A stretch of DNA of 64,000 nucleotides, from positions 12,281-76,280 of the forward strand of contig CAJTZN010000012.1 in the NCBI GenBank assembly GCA_910584065.1. The letters run 5' to 3'. The notes beneath the pieces were generated by a model. It searched no databases. It was given only the letters and a program-made list of their open reading frames with translations, and had not been told where the DNA came from. Source of the DNA: an uncultured Eubacterium sp. Lineage in GTDB: Bacteria > Bacillota > Clostridia > Lachnospirales > Lachnospiraceae. Shown in pieces: positions 1 to 7,993 of the stretch; within the stretch, counting starts at the first letter, position 1; each line of letters begins with the position of its first letter. The translations under genes and the position numbers were made by a program.

Positions 1-1644
1 CAGGGCATTTTTGACATTTCTTATCTGACGTCCATTCCGAATATGACGGTGCTATCGCCTGCGGATGGAACCGAACTCCGGAAGAGTCTGGATTTTGCGT
101 ACGATTGGGATGGGCCGGTGGCAGTCCGCTATCCGCGCGGCGCAGTGTCGGAAGCGGAAACGCCGGAGGAGGTGGCGGATTTCGTATATGGCCGTGCCAG
201 CATCATCATGGAAAACGGAGCTTTTTGTGAAAATGGGTCGGTTTGTGAAAACGGGTTGGCTTGTGAAAACCAGATGTGTGACAGCGAGGGAAAACATGCG
301 GGGAAACAGGCCGGAGGAAACGCGGGAAAACACGCGGGGAAACAGGCCGGAGGAAACGTGGGAAAACATGCGGGAAGACACGCGGGCGGCGATTTTGTCA
401 TTTTCGCTGTGGGGAATATGGTCGGGACGGCGATCGAAACCGCGCTGTTACTGCGGGACGACGGGATACGCTGTACAGTCGTGAATATGCGCTTTGTGAA
501 GCCGTTTGACGAAGCGCTCATGCGGGAGCTCGTGCCGCGCCACAAAGGGATGGTAACGATGGAAGATAACGTGGCAGCGGGCGGTTTCGGGCAGCAGGCG
601 GAGGCAATGCTTGCGGAGCACGGGATCTACCCGGAGCGGATGCTGAACATATCTATCCATGATACATTTGTAGAACACGGAGCGCCTGCGGAATTATACG
701 CCCGGTACGGCATGGACGCCGAACATGTGGCAGAGCGGATGCGTGAGATGATGAACGAAACGGTATCCAATGGGAAAGTATCCAATGGGAAAGTATCCAA
801 TGGGAAAATTTCCCATGGGAAGGAACCGAAAAGAAAGGCGGAGAAAGAGCGGCTGGACATGCTTTTAGTGAACCGCGGCCTGTCCGAGTCGCGGGAGAAG
901 GCGAAGGCACTCATCATGACGGGAAATGTATTCGTGGACGAGCAGCGGGAGGACAAGGCCGGGCACAAATTTCCGGTGGATGCGGACATAGAGATCAAGG
1001 GAAAGCAGATGAAGTTTGTGAGCCGCGGCGGGTATAAACTCGATAAGGCGGTGCAGGTGTTCCCCATCGACCTCAACGGTCTTGTCTGCATGGATGTCGG
1101 CGCATCCACAGGCGGCTTTACGGACTGTATGTTGCAAAATGGCGCAAAATTCGTGTACGCCATCGACGTCGGGACGAACCAGCTTGTGTGGAAACTGCGT
1201 CAGGACAGTCGAGTGAAGTCAATGGAAAAAACGAACATCCGTTATGTCGTACCGGAAGACATCGGCGAACCTGTCGATTTTGTCTCAATTGATGTGGCGT
1301 TTATTTCGCTGACAAAAGTGCTCGCTCCGGTGCGTGAACTGATGAGGGACGGGGCTCAGATCGTGTGCCTCGTGAAACCCCAGTTTGAAGCCGGACGGGA
1401 AAAGGTGGGAAAAAAGGGTGTTGTCCGCGATCCGGCTGTTCATAAGGAAGTGATCCGGACGGTCATGCAGTACGCAAAAAGTCTGGGTTTTGTCATTTAC
1501 GGACTGGATGTTTCCCCGATTCGGGGAGCCGAGGGAAATACCGAGTACCTGCTCTATGCAAAAAAGGAAGGGGCGCAGCCGGAAGAACTGACCGAAGAAG
1601 AAAAGGCGCAGATAGATCGTATCGTGGAGCAGGGAGGCAGATGA
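1..1644 (+). CDS. dxs-tlyA: DXS (C-terminal part) fused in frame to TlyA rRNA methyltransferase
   Basis: The reading frame is open from base 1, so the start lies upstream of the window. The first part is the end of 1-deoxy-D-xylulose-5-phosphate synthase (isoprenoid precursor synthesis from pyruvate and glyceraldehyde 3-phosphate): QGIFDISYLTSIPN, then AVRYPRG, then the transketolase C-terminal domain (IFAVGNMV, VNMRFVKPFDE, TMEDNVAAGGFG). Without a stop it runs through a repeat linker (bases 763-822) into a complete TlyA: an S4 RNA-binding domain (RLDMLLVNRGL, GNVFVDE, bases about 850-1030) and a FtsJ-like SAM methyltransferase (DVGASTGGFTDC, CLVKPQFE). TlyA methylates rRNA cytidines at the 2'-O position. 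In related genomes dxs and tlyA are normally separate adjacent genes. A Gly/His/Cys-rich insert (211-390) interrupts the DXS part. A frame error in the assembly is unlikely to create such a long clean frame, but internal initiation of TlyA is possible. nadK and argR follow. Confidence 0.9.
   Translation, partial: QGIFDISYLTSIPNMTVLSPADGTELRKSLDFAYDWDGPVAVRYPRGAVSEAETPEEVADFVYGRASIIMENGAFCENGSVCENGLACENQMCDSEGKHAGKQAGGNAGKHAGKQAGGNVGKHAGRHAGGDFVIFAVGNMVGTAIETALLLRDDGIRCTVVNMRFVKPFDEALMRELVPRHKGMVTMEDNVAAGGFGQQAEAMLAEHGIYPERMLNISIHDTFVEHGAPAELYARYGMDAEHVAERMREMMNETVSNGKVSNGKVSNGKISHGKEPKRKAEKERLDMLLVNRGLSESREKAKALIMTGNVFVDEQREDKAGHKFPVDADIEIKGKQMKFVSRGGYKLDKAVQVFPIDLNGLVCMDVGASTGGFTDCMLQNGAKFVYAIDVGTNQLVWKLRQDSRVKSMEKTNIRYVVPEDIGEPVDFVSIDVAFISLTKVLAPVRELMRDGAQIVCLVKPQFEAGREKVGKKGVVRDPAVHKEVIRTVMQYAKSLGFVIYGLDVSPIRGAEGNTEYLLYAKKEGAQPEELTEEEKAQIDRIVEQGGR
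211..390 (+). repeat. In-frame low-complexity repeat insert in the DXS part
   Basis: About 60 residues sit between the pyrimidine-binding and C-terminal domains of DXS. They begin with four near-repeats of a Cys-Glu-Asn type unit (FCENGS, VCENGL, ACENQ) and continue with GKHAGKQAGG-type units repeated at DNA and protein level. I know no such insert in ordinary DXS. It keeps the frame, so it looks like a slipped-strand expansion in a surface loop. Confidence 0.75.
763..822 (+). repeat. 15-bp tandem repeat coding the DXS-TlyA linker
   Basis: Three identical copies of GTATCCAATGGGAAA are followed by a diverged fourth copy. They encode VSNGK three times and then ISHGK, exactly where the stop of dxs and the start of tlyA would be expected. 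Confidence 0.9.
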
Positions 1645-1686
1645 TTCCCTGTTCCTCAGCATCTTATTATAGAAAGGTTTGTGAAC

Positions 1687-2526
1687 ATGAAGCGGATATG
1701 CCTGATCGTGAATGAGGAAAAAGATGCCGAGTATGCCGTGGCGAATGAGATAAAAACATATTTGGAAAAATGTAATATTTGTGTTACAATAATAAGTCAT
1801 AGGGAACCGATCTGCCCGGAAGGAGACGGCTGTCCTTCTGCTGGCACCGATCTGGCGATCGTCTTAGGCGGGGACGGTACGGTCATCCGGGCCGCAAAGA
1901 AGATCGCGGGAAAAGGGATCCCGATTCTCGGCGTGAACCTCGGGACGCTCGGATTTCTGACCGAAGTGGAGCCTCCCCGGGTGTACGAGGCGCTGGATGC
2001 CGTACTGGCCGGTAAGTGCCGTATAGAAAAGCGAATGGTTTTGGAAGGGGTGATGCAGGCTTCGGGTGAGCGGAGTCTTACCGTAAATGAAATAATTGTC
2101 GGAAAAAAGAATCTGGGTAAAATGATAACGACGAGCGTATGGGTCAATGATGAACTTCTGGATACGTACGTCGCCGACGGCGTGATCGTGGCCACCCCGA
2201 CCGGTTCCACGGCGTATAACCTTTCCGCCGGCGGGCCTGTTTTGTCGCCAAACATGGAGGCATTTGTCATTACCCCCATCTGCCCGCATTCACTGAACAA
2301 ACGCAGTCTCGTGGTTTCCTCCGACGACTGTATCCGCATCCGGGTAGAGCGGACGAGGGAGAGTGCGCCGGACGAGGCATCGGTCCGTTTTGACGGCGAT
2401 GTGCTGTGGCAGGCAGAGACCGGGGATGAAATACATATTCGGAAAGCGGAAGAGTCATTTGACGTCGTTTCGCTGCCGGATGTAGGATTCTATGAAAAAA
2501 TGAGGAGCAAGCTAAATCGGTTTTAG
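1687..2526 (+). CDS. nadK: NAD kinase
   Basis: ATP-dependent phosphorylation of NAD to NADP in the cytoplasm. Visible family motifs are GGDGT (about residues 61-65), the Asn-Glu pair in LTVNEIIV, and TPTGSTAYNLSAGGP, followed by the PICPHSL region. The length of 279 residues is normal. I chose ATG 1687 because AAAGG lies 9-10 bases upstream; a GTG at 1681 is in frame but is too close to that site. The gene follows dxs-tlyA by 42 bases and its stop overlaps the ribosome binding site of argR, so the three are probably one operon, as in many Clostridia. Confidence 0.95.
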   Translation: MKRICLIVNEEKDAEYAVANEIKTYLEKCNICVTIISHREPICPEGDGCPSAGTDLAIVLGGDGTVIRAAKKIAGKGIPILGVNLGTLGFLTEVEPPRVYEALDAVLAGKCRIEKRMVLEGVMQASGERSLTVNEIIVGKKNLGKMITTSVWVNDELLDTYVADGVIVATPTGSTAYNLSAGGPVLSPNMEAFVITPICPHSLNKRSLVVSSDDCIRIRVERTRESAPDEASVRFDGDVLWQAETGDEIHIRKAEESFDVVSLPDVGFYEKMRSKLNRF

Positions 2527-2531
2527 GAGAG

Positions 2532-3020
2532 ATGAAGAAAAAGAGACAGGAAAAGATCATTGAGATCATAAATAAATATGAAGTGGAAACGCAGGAGGAT
2601 CTGGCGAGGTATTTAAACGAAGCCGGTTATTCGGTGACGCAGGCCACGGTCTCCCGCGATATACGGGAAATGTCGCTCGTGAAAGTGCCGGGGATCCGCG
2701 CGAAACAGCGGTATATGACGGCGGCGCGCGGCTCGGGTACAAGCGCCGGGTTTGGTGCCGGTACCAGCTTCGGCCGGCAGTATGCCAGCGTACTCCAGGA
2801 CGGAGTCGTATCGATGGAGCAGGCGGGAAACCTGCTCGTGATCCGGACGCAGAGCGGAATGGCGATGGCAGTTGCGGCCGCTATCGACGCGATGAAGGTC
2901 GAAGGTATCGTCGGTTCGATCGCCGGAGACGATACGATCATGTGCGCGGTGAAAACGGAGGAAATGGTGACGCATGTGATGGCAGACCTGAGACAGTGTA
3001 TCGTTCAGATCTGCGAATAA
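2532..3020 (+). CDS. argR: Arginine repressor ArgR
   Basis: Arginine-responsive DNA-binding repressor of arginine biosynthesis and catabolism genes. The N-terminal winged helix is clear (QEDLARYLNEAGYSVTQATV, then SRDIREM). The C-terminal arginine-binding and hexamerisation domain carries NLLVIRTQSGMA and GSIAGDDTIMCAV. The protein has 162 residues, slightly longer than usual because of a Gly/Ser-rich stretch (GSGTSAGFGAGTSFG) between the two domains. AGGAGAG overlaps the nadK stop and places the start. In many relatives recN follows argR; here yebC does. Confidence 0.95.
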   Translation: MKKKRQEKIIEIINKYEVETQEDLARYLNEAGYSVTQATVSRDIREMSLVKVPGIRAKQRYMTAARGSGTSAGFGAGTSFGRQYASVLQDGVVSMEQAGNLLVIRTQSGMAMAVAAAIDAMKVEGIVGSIAGDDTIMCAVKTEEMVTHVMADLRQCIVQICE

Positions 3021-3115
3021 CAAGGCAAAAATGTTTCACTCAACGAGTTTGTGTCTGCGCGCTGCTTGTCACAAACATCGCTTAGGAGTAAAAGGCAGCG
3101 AGAAAAGAGGAAGAT

Positions 3116-3844
3116 ATGTCAGGACATTCAAAATTTGCGAACATCAAACACAAAAAAGAAAAAAATGATGCAAAAAAGGGTAAAATATTTACCGTGATCG
3201 GGCGCGAGATCGCCGTGGCGGTAAAAGAAGGCGGTCCGGATCCGGACAATAACAGCAAACTGCGCGATGTGATCGCCAAGGCAAAAGCAAATAACATGCC
3301 GAACGACACGATCGACCGCGGGATCAAGAAGGCGGCGGGAAATATTGATGCCGTGAATTATGTGAGCATTACATATGAAGGATACGGCCCGAACGGGACG
3401 GCGATCATCGTAGAAGCGCTGACCGACAACAAAAACCGCACGGCTTCGAATGTAAGAAATGCGTTTACAAAAGGAAATGGCAACGTCGGTACGACGGGCT
3501 GCGTCTCTTATATGTTTGACACGAAAGGCCAGATCATCGTGGACAAGGAAGAATATGATACCGATGCGGATGAATTCATGATGCTTGCTTTAGACGCCGG
3601 CGCGGAAGATTTCTCCGAGGAAGAAGACAGTTATGAAATCGTGACAGCTCCGGATGATTTCAGCCAGGTCCGCGAGGCGTTGGAACAGGAAGGCGTCCCG
3701 ATGGCGCAGGCGGAAGTAACGATGATCCCGCAGACTTACGTGGAACTCACCGACGAAAACGATATAAAAATGTTCAACCGCATTTTGGATCTGCTCGACG
3801 AGGACGACGACGTCCAGGCAGTATACCACAACGTGGATGAGTAA
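3116..3844 (+). CDS. yebC: YebC/PmpR family protein
   Basis: Member of the YebC/PmpR/TACO1 family, described as transcriptional regulators and, more recently, as ribosome-associated factors that help translate proline-rich stretches. The N-terminus MSGHSKFANIKHKKEKNDAK and the later blocks NMPNDTIDRGIKKA, YEGYGPNGTAIIVE and GTTGCVSYMF are diagnostic. The length of 242 residues is standard. Start ATG 3116 has AGAGGA just upstream. The stop codon overlaps the ATG of the next gene (TAATG), implying translational coupling with recU. Confidence 0.95.
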   Translation: MSGHSKFANIKHKKEKNDAKKGKIFTVIGREIAVAVKEGGPDPDNNSKLRDVIAKAKANNMPNDTIDRGIKKAAGNIDAVNYVSITYEGYGPNGTAIIVEALTDNKNRTASNVRNAFTKGNGNVGTTGCVSYMFDTKGQIIVDKEEYDTDADEFMMLALDAGAEDFSEEEDSYEIVTAPDDFSQVREALEQEGVPMAQAEVTMIPQTYVELTDENDIKMFNRILDLLDEDDDVQAVYHNVDE

Positions 3845-4383
3845 TGGCGACCTGGAATTCCAGAGGTTTACGCGGTTCCTTTTTAGAAGAACTCATCAAC
3901 CTCACAAATGAAAAATACCGCTCGCAAAACCTTGCCCTCATACAAAAAGTCCCAACTCCGATCAAACCGATCCGCATTGACCAGAATACGAGGCATATCA
4001 CGCTCGCCTATTTTGAACAGAAAAGTACGGTCGATTACATCGGTGTGATCCAGGGAATCCCCGTCTGCTTCGACGCCAAGGAATGCGTGGGCGACCGGTT
4101 CCCGCTGGCGAACATACATGAACATCAGATGAAGTTCATGACCGAGTTTGAGCAGCAGGAAGGCATCGCCTTTTTGCTGATCTATTTTGCTGCCAGGGAC
4201 TGCTATGTATATCTGCCATTTGAAAAATTAAAATATTTCTGGACGCGCATGGAATCCGGCGGAAGGAAGAGCTTCGCCTTTTCCGAACTCGATCCCGCCT
4301 TTGAAATCTCCACGTATTCCGGAACCTTTGTGCACTACCTGGAACAGGTGTCTATGGACATGGAACAACGGCAGTCACGTTGA
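3844..4383 (+). CDS. recU: Holliday junction resolvase RecU
   Basis: Structure-specific endonuclease that resolves Holliday junctions in recombination and chromosome segregation of Gram-positive bacteria. Family features are the N-terminal NSRGLRGSFLEELIN, the KVPTPIKPI block, and a PD-(D/E)XK-type active site seen as STVDYIGV followed by CFDAKE. The blocks FPLANIHEHQM and FWTRMESGGRKSF complete the pattern. The protein has 179 residues, slightly shorter than B. subtilis RecU because the basic N-terminal tail is missing. The ATG overlaps the yebC stop. Confidence 0.92.
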   Translation: MATWNSRGLRGSFLEELINLTNEKYRSQNLALIQKVPTPIKPIRIDQNTRHITLAYFEQKSTVDYIGVIQGIPVCFDAKECVGDRFPLANIHEHQMKFMTEFEQQEGIAFLLIYFAARDCYVYLPFEKLKYFWTRMESGGRKSFAFSELDPAFEISTYSGTFVHYLEQVSMDMEQRQSR

Positions 4384-4463
4384 CAGAAACTACCAGAATG
4401 AAAAAAACCTTCGTGGGTACAATAGTATCAGATAACCGAGTGGCTTCGATTTGAAATGTTTCG

Positions 4464-4497
4464 GATAACGGAATGTTTCAGGGGACATTCCGTTATC
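4464..4497 (+). other. Perfect 13-bp hairpin between recU and the spore-protein gene
   Basis: GATAACGGAATGT and ACATTCCGTTATC are separated by an 8-base loop. There is no T-run after it, so it is not a typical terminator. It may end recU transcription or sit in the 5' leader of the spore-protein gene. Confidence 0.5.
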
Positions 4498-4535
4498 TCT
4501 CAAGATAAATACTAAAAACACGGAGGTGAAATGTG

Positions 4536-4733
4536 ATGAGCAAATCTAGCAACAGAATGGAAGTACCACAGGCCAAAGACGCTATGAACAAATTCAAGAT
4601 GGAAGTTGCATCTGAGATCGGCGTAAACCTGAAGGAGGGTTACAATGGTGACCTCACATCCAGAGAAGCCGGCAGCGTAGGCGGCGAGATGGTTCGTCAG
4701 ATGATTAAAAAGCAGGAAGAGTCTATGCGCTAG
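4536..4733 (+). CDS. Small acid-soluble spore protein, alpha/beta type
   Basis: 65-residue DNA-binding protein that coats and protects DNA in dormant endospores. The two family signatures are present: KMEVASEIGV, and GDLTSREAGSVGGEMVRQMI. It shows that the organism carries sporulation genes. GGAGGTG ends 7 bases before ATG 4536; a GTG at 4533 is in frame but less well spaced. Expression would be expected in the forespore (sigma-G), but I could not define a promoter. A strong terminator follows. Confidence 0.95.
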   Translation: MSKSSNRMEVPQAKDAMNKFKMEVASEIGVNLKEGYNGDLTSREAGSVGGEMVRQMIKKQEESMR

Positions 4734-4821
4734 TTGATCTGTCAACCCGGCAGAATGGTGGAAATACGTGACACCGCGTACTTCCACTACCGCGACGCAC
4801 AAAAATACCTGCGACAAAAGG

Positions 4822-4857
4822 CACCCCGGCTGCCAGACGGCAGCCGGGGTGTTTTTT
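4822..4857 (+). terminator. Rho-independent terminator after the spore-protein gene
   Basis: CACCCCGGCTGCC pairs with GGCAGCCGGGGTG around the loop AGAC and is followed directly by six T. Confidence 0.95.
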
Positions 4858-4860
4858 CGC

Positions 4861-4889
4861 TTGAAACCATTCTTTCCAAGTGATAAAAT
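4861..4889 (+). promoter_or_regulatory. Sigma-A type promoter of the GHKL kinase gene
   Basis: TTGAAA, a 17-base spacer, then TAAAAT. It lies just after the preceding terminator and 38 bases before the start codon. Confidence 0.75.
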
Positions 4890-4927
4890 AAAGCTAGTGT
4901 ATTGTACTGCTGAAAGGAGGCGCTGAA

Positions 4928-6196
4928 ATGAGCGGAGTATACCAGCTCCCGGGACTGGCTCTTACCGTGCTGTGCCATATTATTGTGGTTTGGTATGTAA
5001 ATGAACAGAAATATTCCAAAAAGAAATTTGCGATGATCAGCTGCCTTTTTTCCGTCAATTTTGTATTCCTGATGGGGTATGGATTTGCGCTGGGGGGATG
5101 GAGCACTTTTGTCTCATACATAGGAATCGTAGTGCTGTTGATCATTTATTTCTGTATTATTTCACGGGAAGGATATCCCAAGAAGTGTTTTTTATTTATG
5201 ACCTATTTTTGTTTGTTTTCCGTGCTGGATAATATGCTGAAACTAATGGTTCGATTATTTCTGACCGGGCTTTCCGAGGCGGCGGGATATTATGTGGCAA
5301 TCGTGCTGCGCAGCATCGTGATACTGCTGGTGCTGGTCCTTTATAAAAAATATGTCGCGGTCATTTTAAAGTCTTTGACAGACAGCGGTGGAAAATGGTG
5401 GAATATGGCGTTGATCGCCCTGCTGTTCTATGTAGCGCAGGTTGTGGTATCGGTATTGAACGTAGCGGATACAATGCCGGATCGGTATCTGCTTTTGACA
5501 TTCGCCGCCATCAGTTTTATTATGTGTGCGGTATATGGCGTTATTTTCAGCAATATCAATTACATGAAAAAGGATGTCGACGTAGCGTTAGTCCGGCAGA
5601 ACATAGAAAATTTTTCGAACAGGCTGTCTGCCCTGCAAAATGCAGAGGAAGCAAACCGCAGGTTCAGGCACGATCTGAGGCATCACATGGAGGTGATCGC
5701 TGAATACGCAAAATTAGGAGATACTTCTGCTATTCTTACCTATATCGGACAATACAGGAATGAGATCTCGGAAGTGGAAGTAAAGCAATATTCCCTGAAC
5801 CGCACGATAGACAGCATTCTTTCCGTTTATGCGGACAAGGCGGAGAAGGACGGTATTTCCTTTTTGGCACGGTGCCATACGCCGGAGGAACTAGAGGTGC
5901 GGGAAATTGACCTGATCGCACTGCTGGGAAATCTGCTTGAAAATGCCCTGCACGGATGTCAGGAGTCCGGGATGGAAAAACAGCGTATTGAAGTATACAT
6001 ACGGCTGCTGAACAACAGGCTGGTTATCGTTTGTAATAACTCCTGTTCTGACAAACTAAAACTTTCCGGCAGTCTGCCTGAGGGCAAGGGTATCGGTATT
6101 TCCAGTATCCTTTCCGTCTGTCAGAAATATAGCGGAAATCTGGATTACAGGATAGAACATAATGTCTGTACTGCTTGTGTAGTCTTGAATCTGTAA
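4928..6196 (+). CDS. Orphan GHKL-domain sensor histidine kinase (AgrC-like)
   Basis: Membrane histidine kinase of the AgrC/ComD architecture. About six hydrophobic segments fill residues 8-210. A short dimerisation helix with the phospho-acceptor motif RFRHDLRHH (His about 248) follows, then a GHKL ATPase with NLLENA (about 335-340) and GKGIG (about 386-390). Relatives usually sense autoinducer peptides and pair with a LytTR response regulator, but no regulator, peptide precursor or AgrB protease lies next to it. Start ATG 4928 has AAAGGAGG 7 bases upstream and its own promoter. The signal and partner are unknown. Confidence 0.88.
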   Translation: MSGVYQLPGLALTVLCHIIVVWYVNEQKYSKKKFAMISCLFSVNFVFLMGYGFALGGWSTFVSYIGIVVLLIIYFCIISREGYPKKCFLFMTYFCLFSVLDNMLKLMVRLFLTGLSEAAGYYVAIVLRSIVILLVLVLYKKYVAVILKSLTDSGGKWWNMALIALLFYVAQVVVSVLNVADTMPDRYLLLTFAAISFIMCAVYGVIFSNINYMKKDVDVALVRQNIENFSNRLSALQNAEEANRRFRHDLRHHMEVIAEYAKLGDTSAILTYIGQYRNEISEVEVKQYSLNRTIDSILSVYADKAEKDGISFLARCHTPEELEVREIDLIALLGNLLENALHGCQESGMEKQRIEVYIRLLNNRLVIVCNNSCSDKLKLSGSLPEGKGIGISSILSVCQKYSGNLDYRIEHNVCTACVVLNL

Positions 6197-6217
6197 AGCT
6201 GTCAATGGATTTGCCAA

Positions 6218-6317
6218 GGGGCTGTCGGTAAATAACCATTTTTAACTCCGAAACATGAAAGGAAGAACATCCCCCACAGCACCCGCTATTATGGACTATC
6301 TATTTTCCGTCAGCCCC
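6218..6317. mobile_element. MITE-like 100-bp element with 17-bp imperfect terminal inverted repeats
   Basis: The left end is GGGGCTGTCGGTAAATA (6218-6234). The right end (6301-6317) reads on the other strand as GGGGCTGACGGAAAATA, matching at 15 of 17 positions. The interior has no ORF. GGGGCTGTCGG-type ends are common on clostridial insertion sequences, so this may be a non-autonomous derivative or a deletion remnant. The C and T run at its right edge could also give weak termination for the kinase gene. Confidence 0.5.
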
Positions 6318-6383
6318 CTTTTTTGTATCTTACAATTTATATGAATGTCATTTAGTTAAGGCATAGGAAGTGACACTCCTTAC

Positions 6384-6420
6384 AGAGCAGGGTATATGGA
6401 AATATGTGCCCTGCTCTTTC
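6384..6420 (+). terminator. Possible terminator hairpin upstream of trkA
   Basis: AGAGCAGGG and CCCTGCTCT form a perfect 9-bp stem around a 16-base loop, followed by only a short TTC tail. The remaining bases up to 6611 hold no ORF and no riboswitch I recognise. A TTGACA at 6473-6478 could be the -35 of a trkA promoter, but no good -10 is placed after it. Confidence 0.4.
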
Positions 6421-6611
6421 TAATGGGTGAAGGTCCCGGGTACAATACACTAGTCAAATACCCCCCTCCACATTGACATTTCCCCCACATTATGTTACGT
6501 TATACACATAGCTTTTTCTATTTGAAACGAACAACTTACCATTAGGAATCACTTGAGAGTTACAGAGCTTAACACGTAATTTTTCGTTGCGGAGCAGAAT
6601 GTGAGGAGAAC

Positions 6612-7979
6612 ATGAAGATCATTATTGTTGGGTGCGGAAAAGTCGGCAGGACGCTGGCGGAGGAACTAAACAAAGACGACAATGAAGTTACCGTGATCGA
6701 CCGCAGCTATGCAGTCGTCGAGGAATTATCCAACCAATTTGATGTGATGGGCGTAGCCGGAAATGGAGCGAGCTACAAAACCCAGATGGAAGCGGGGATT
6801 GAGAAAGCAGACCTTCTGATCGCCGTTACCGCTTCGGATGAACTGAACCTTTTGTGCTGCCTGATCGCCAAACGTGCCGGCAACTGCCAGACGATCGCCA
6901 GGGTGAGGAATCCGGAGTACAGCGCGGAAATCGATTTCGTAAAAGAAACGCTCGGACTGGCGATGACGATAAATCCGGAATACGCAGTAGCACAGGAAAT
7001 CGCCAAAGTACTGCGGTTTCCATCTGCGATCAAGATCAACTCATTTGGCAAGGGACGCGTGGAGATGCTTAAATTCCGCGTTCCGCCGGAATCCAATTTA
7101 AGTGATATGCTGGTGATGAGCATTGCCCCCAAACTAAAGGCCGACGTGCTCGTCTGCGCCGTGGAGCGGGGAGGAAATATTTTCATTCCCAAAGGGGATT
7201 TTCGTCTTCATGAAAAAGATGTGGTATCGATTCTGGCCGATGCCAAAAAAGCGAGCGACTTCTTTAAAAAGATCGGCATCGAGACGCACCAGGTCAAAGA
7301 TACGATGATCGTCGGCGGCGGGGACACGTCGTATTATCTGGCAAAGCTCCTTTTGCCGATGGGTATTGACGTCAAGCTGGTGGAGCGGGATGAGCGGCGC
7401 TGTGATCTGTTATCGGAACTTTTGCCGAAGGCGCAGATCATCCATGCGGACGGCGCGGAACAGAGCGTTCTCATCGAAGAGGGAGTGGCCCAGGCGGAGG
7501 CGTTCGTGGCGCTGACGAACATTGATGAGGAGAACGTTATGTTGTCTTTGTTTGCCCGCAGCCAGGGAAAGGGCAAGGTGGCGACGAAGATCAATCGCAT
7601 GGACTTTGACCAGATCATCCGCGAGCTCGATCTGGATACGACGGTATATCCGAAAAAAATTACCGCGCAGCATATCCTGCAGTTTGTGCGCGGCAAAAAG
7701 AACTCGATCGGCTGTAATGTCGAAACGATGTACCGCATACTCGATGATAAGGCGGAGGCGCTGGAATTTGTCGTGAAACAGGACTCGGAACTGTCCGGTA
7801 TTCCGCTGGAGGAACTGCAGATCAAGGAAAATACGATCGTTGCCTGTATCATCCGCGGAAAGAGCATCATCATTCCCCGTGGTAAGGACACGATGCGGGT
7901 CGGGGATTCGGTCGTCATCGTGACGACGACACTCGGACTGAAAGATATTCACGATGTGATCCATGTCAGGAAGCAGTAG
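6612..7979 (+). CDS. trkA: Trk potassium uptake system NAD-binding subunit TrkA
   Basis: Cytoplasmic gating ring subunit of the Trk/Ktr potassium transporter. The 455 residues form the full double-RCK layout: RCK_N with the Rossmann motif VGCGKVG at residues 6-12, a TrkA_C domain (about 140-220), a second RCK_N beginning near IVGGGDTSYYLAKLL, and a second TrkA_C to the end (IIPRGKDTMRVGDSVVIV). GAGGAG precedes ATG 6612. The trkH pore subunit starts 14 bases after the stop, so they are co-transcribed. Confidence 0.95.
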   Translation: MKIIIVGCGKVGRTLAEELNKDDNEVTVIDRSYAVVEELSNQFDVMGVAGNGASYKTQMEAGIEKADLLIAVTASDELNLLCCLIAKRAGNCQTIARVRNPEYSAEIDFVKETLGLAMTINPEYAVAQEIAKVLRFPSAIKINSFGKGRVEMLKFRVPPESNLSDMLVMSIAPKLKADVLVCAVERGGNIFIPKGDFRLHEKDVVSILADAKKASDFFKKIGIETHQVKDTMIVGGGDTSYYLAKLLLPMGIDVKLVERDERRCDLLSELLPKAQIIHADGAEQSVLIEEGVAQAEAFVALTNIDEENVMLSLFARSQGKGKVATKINRMDFDQIIRELDLDTTVYPKKITAQHILQFVRGKKNSIGCNVETMYRILDDKAEALEFVVKQDSELSGIPLEELQIKENTIVACIIRGKSIIIPRGKDTMRVGDSVVIVTTTLGLKDIHDVIHVRKQ

Positions 7980-7993
7980 GGGGAAAGTAAGAA

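Noticed and set aside
6318..6611. Cyclic-di-AMP (ydaO-type) riboswitch before trkA
   Set aside because: Potassium transporter genes often carry one, but I could not find its conserved blocks in this stretch.
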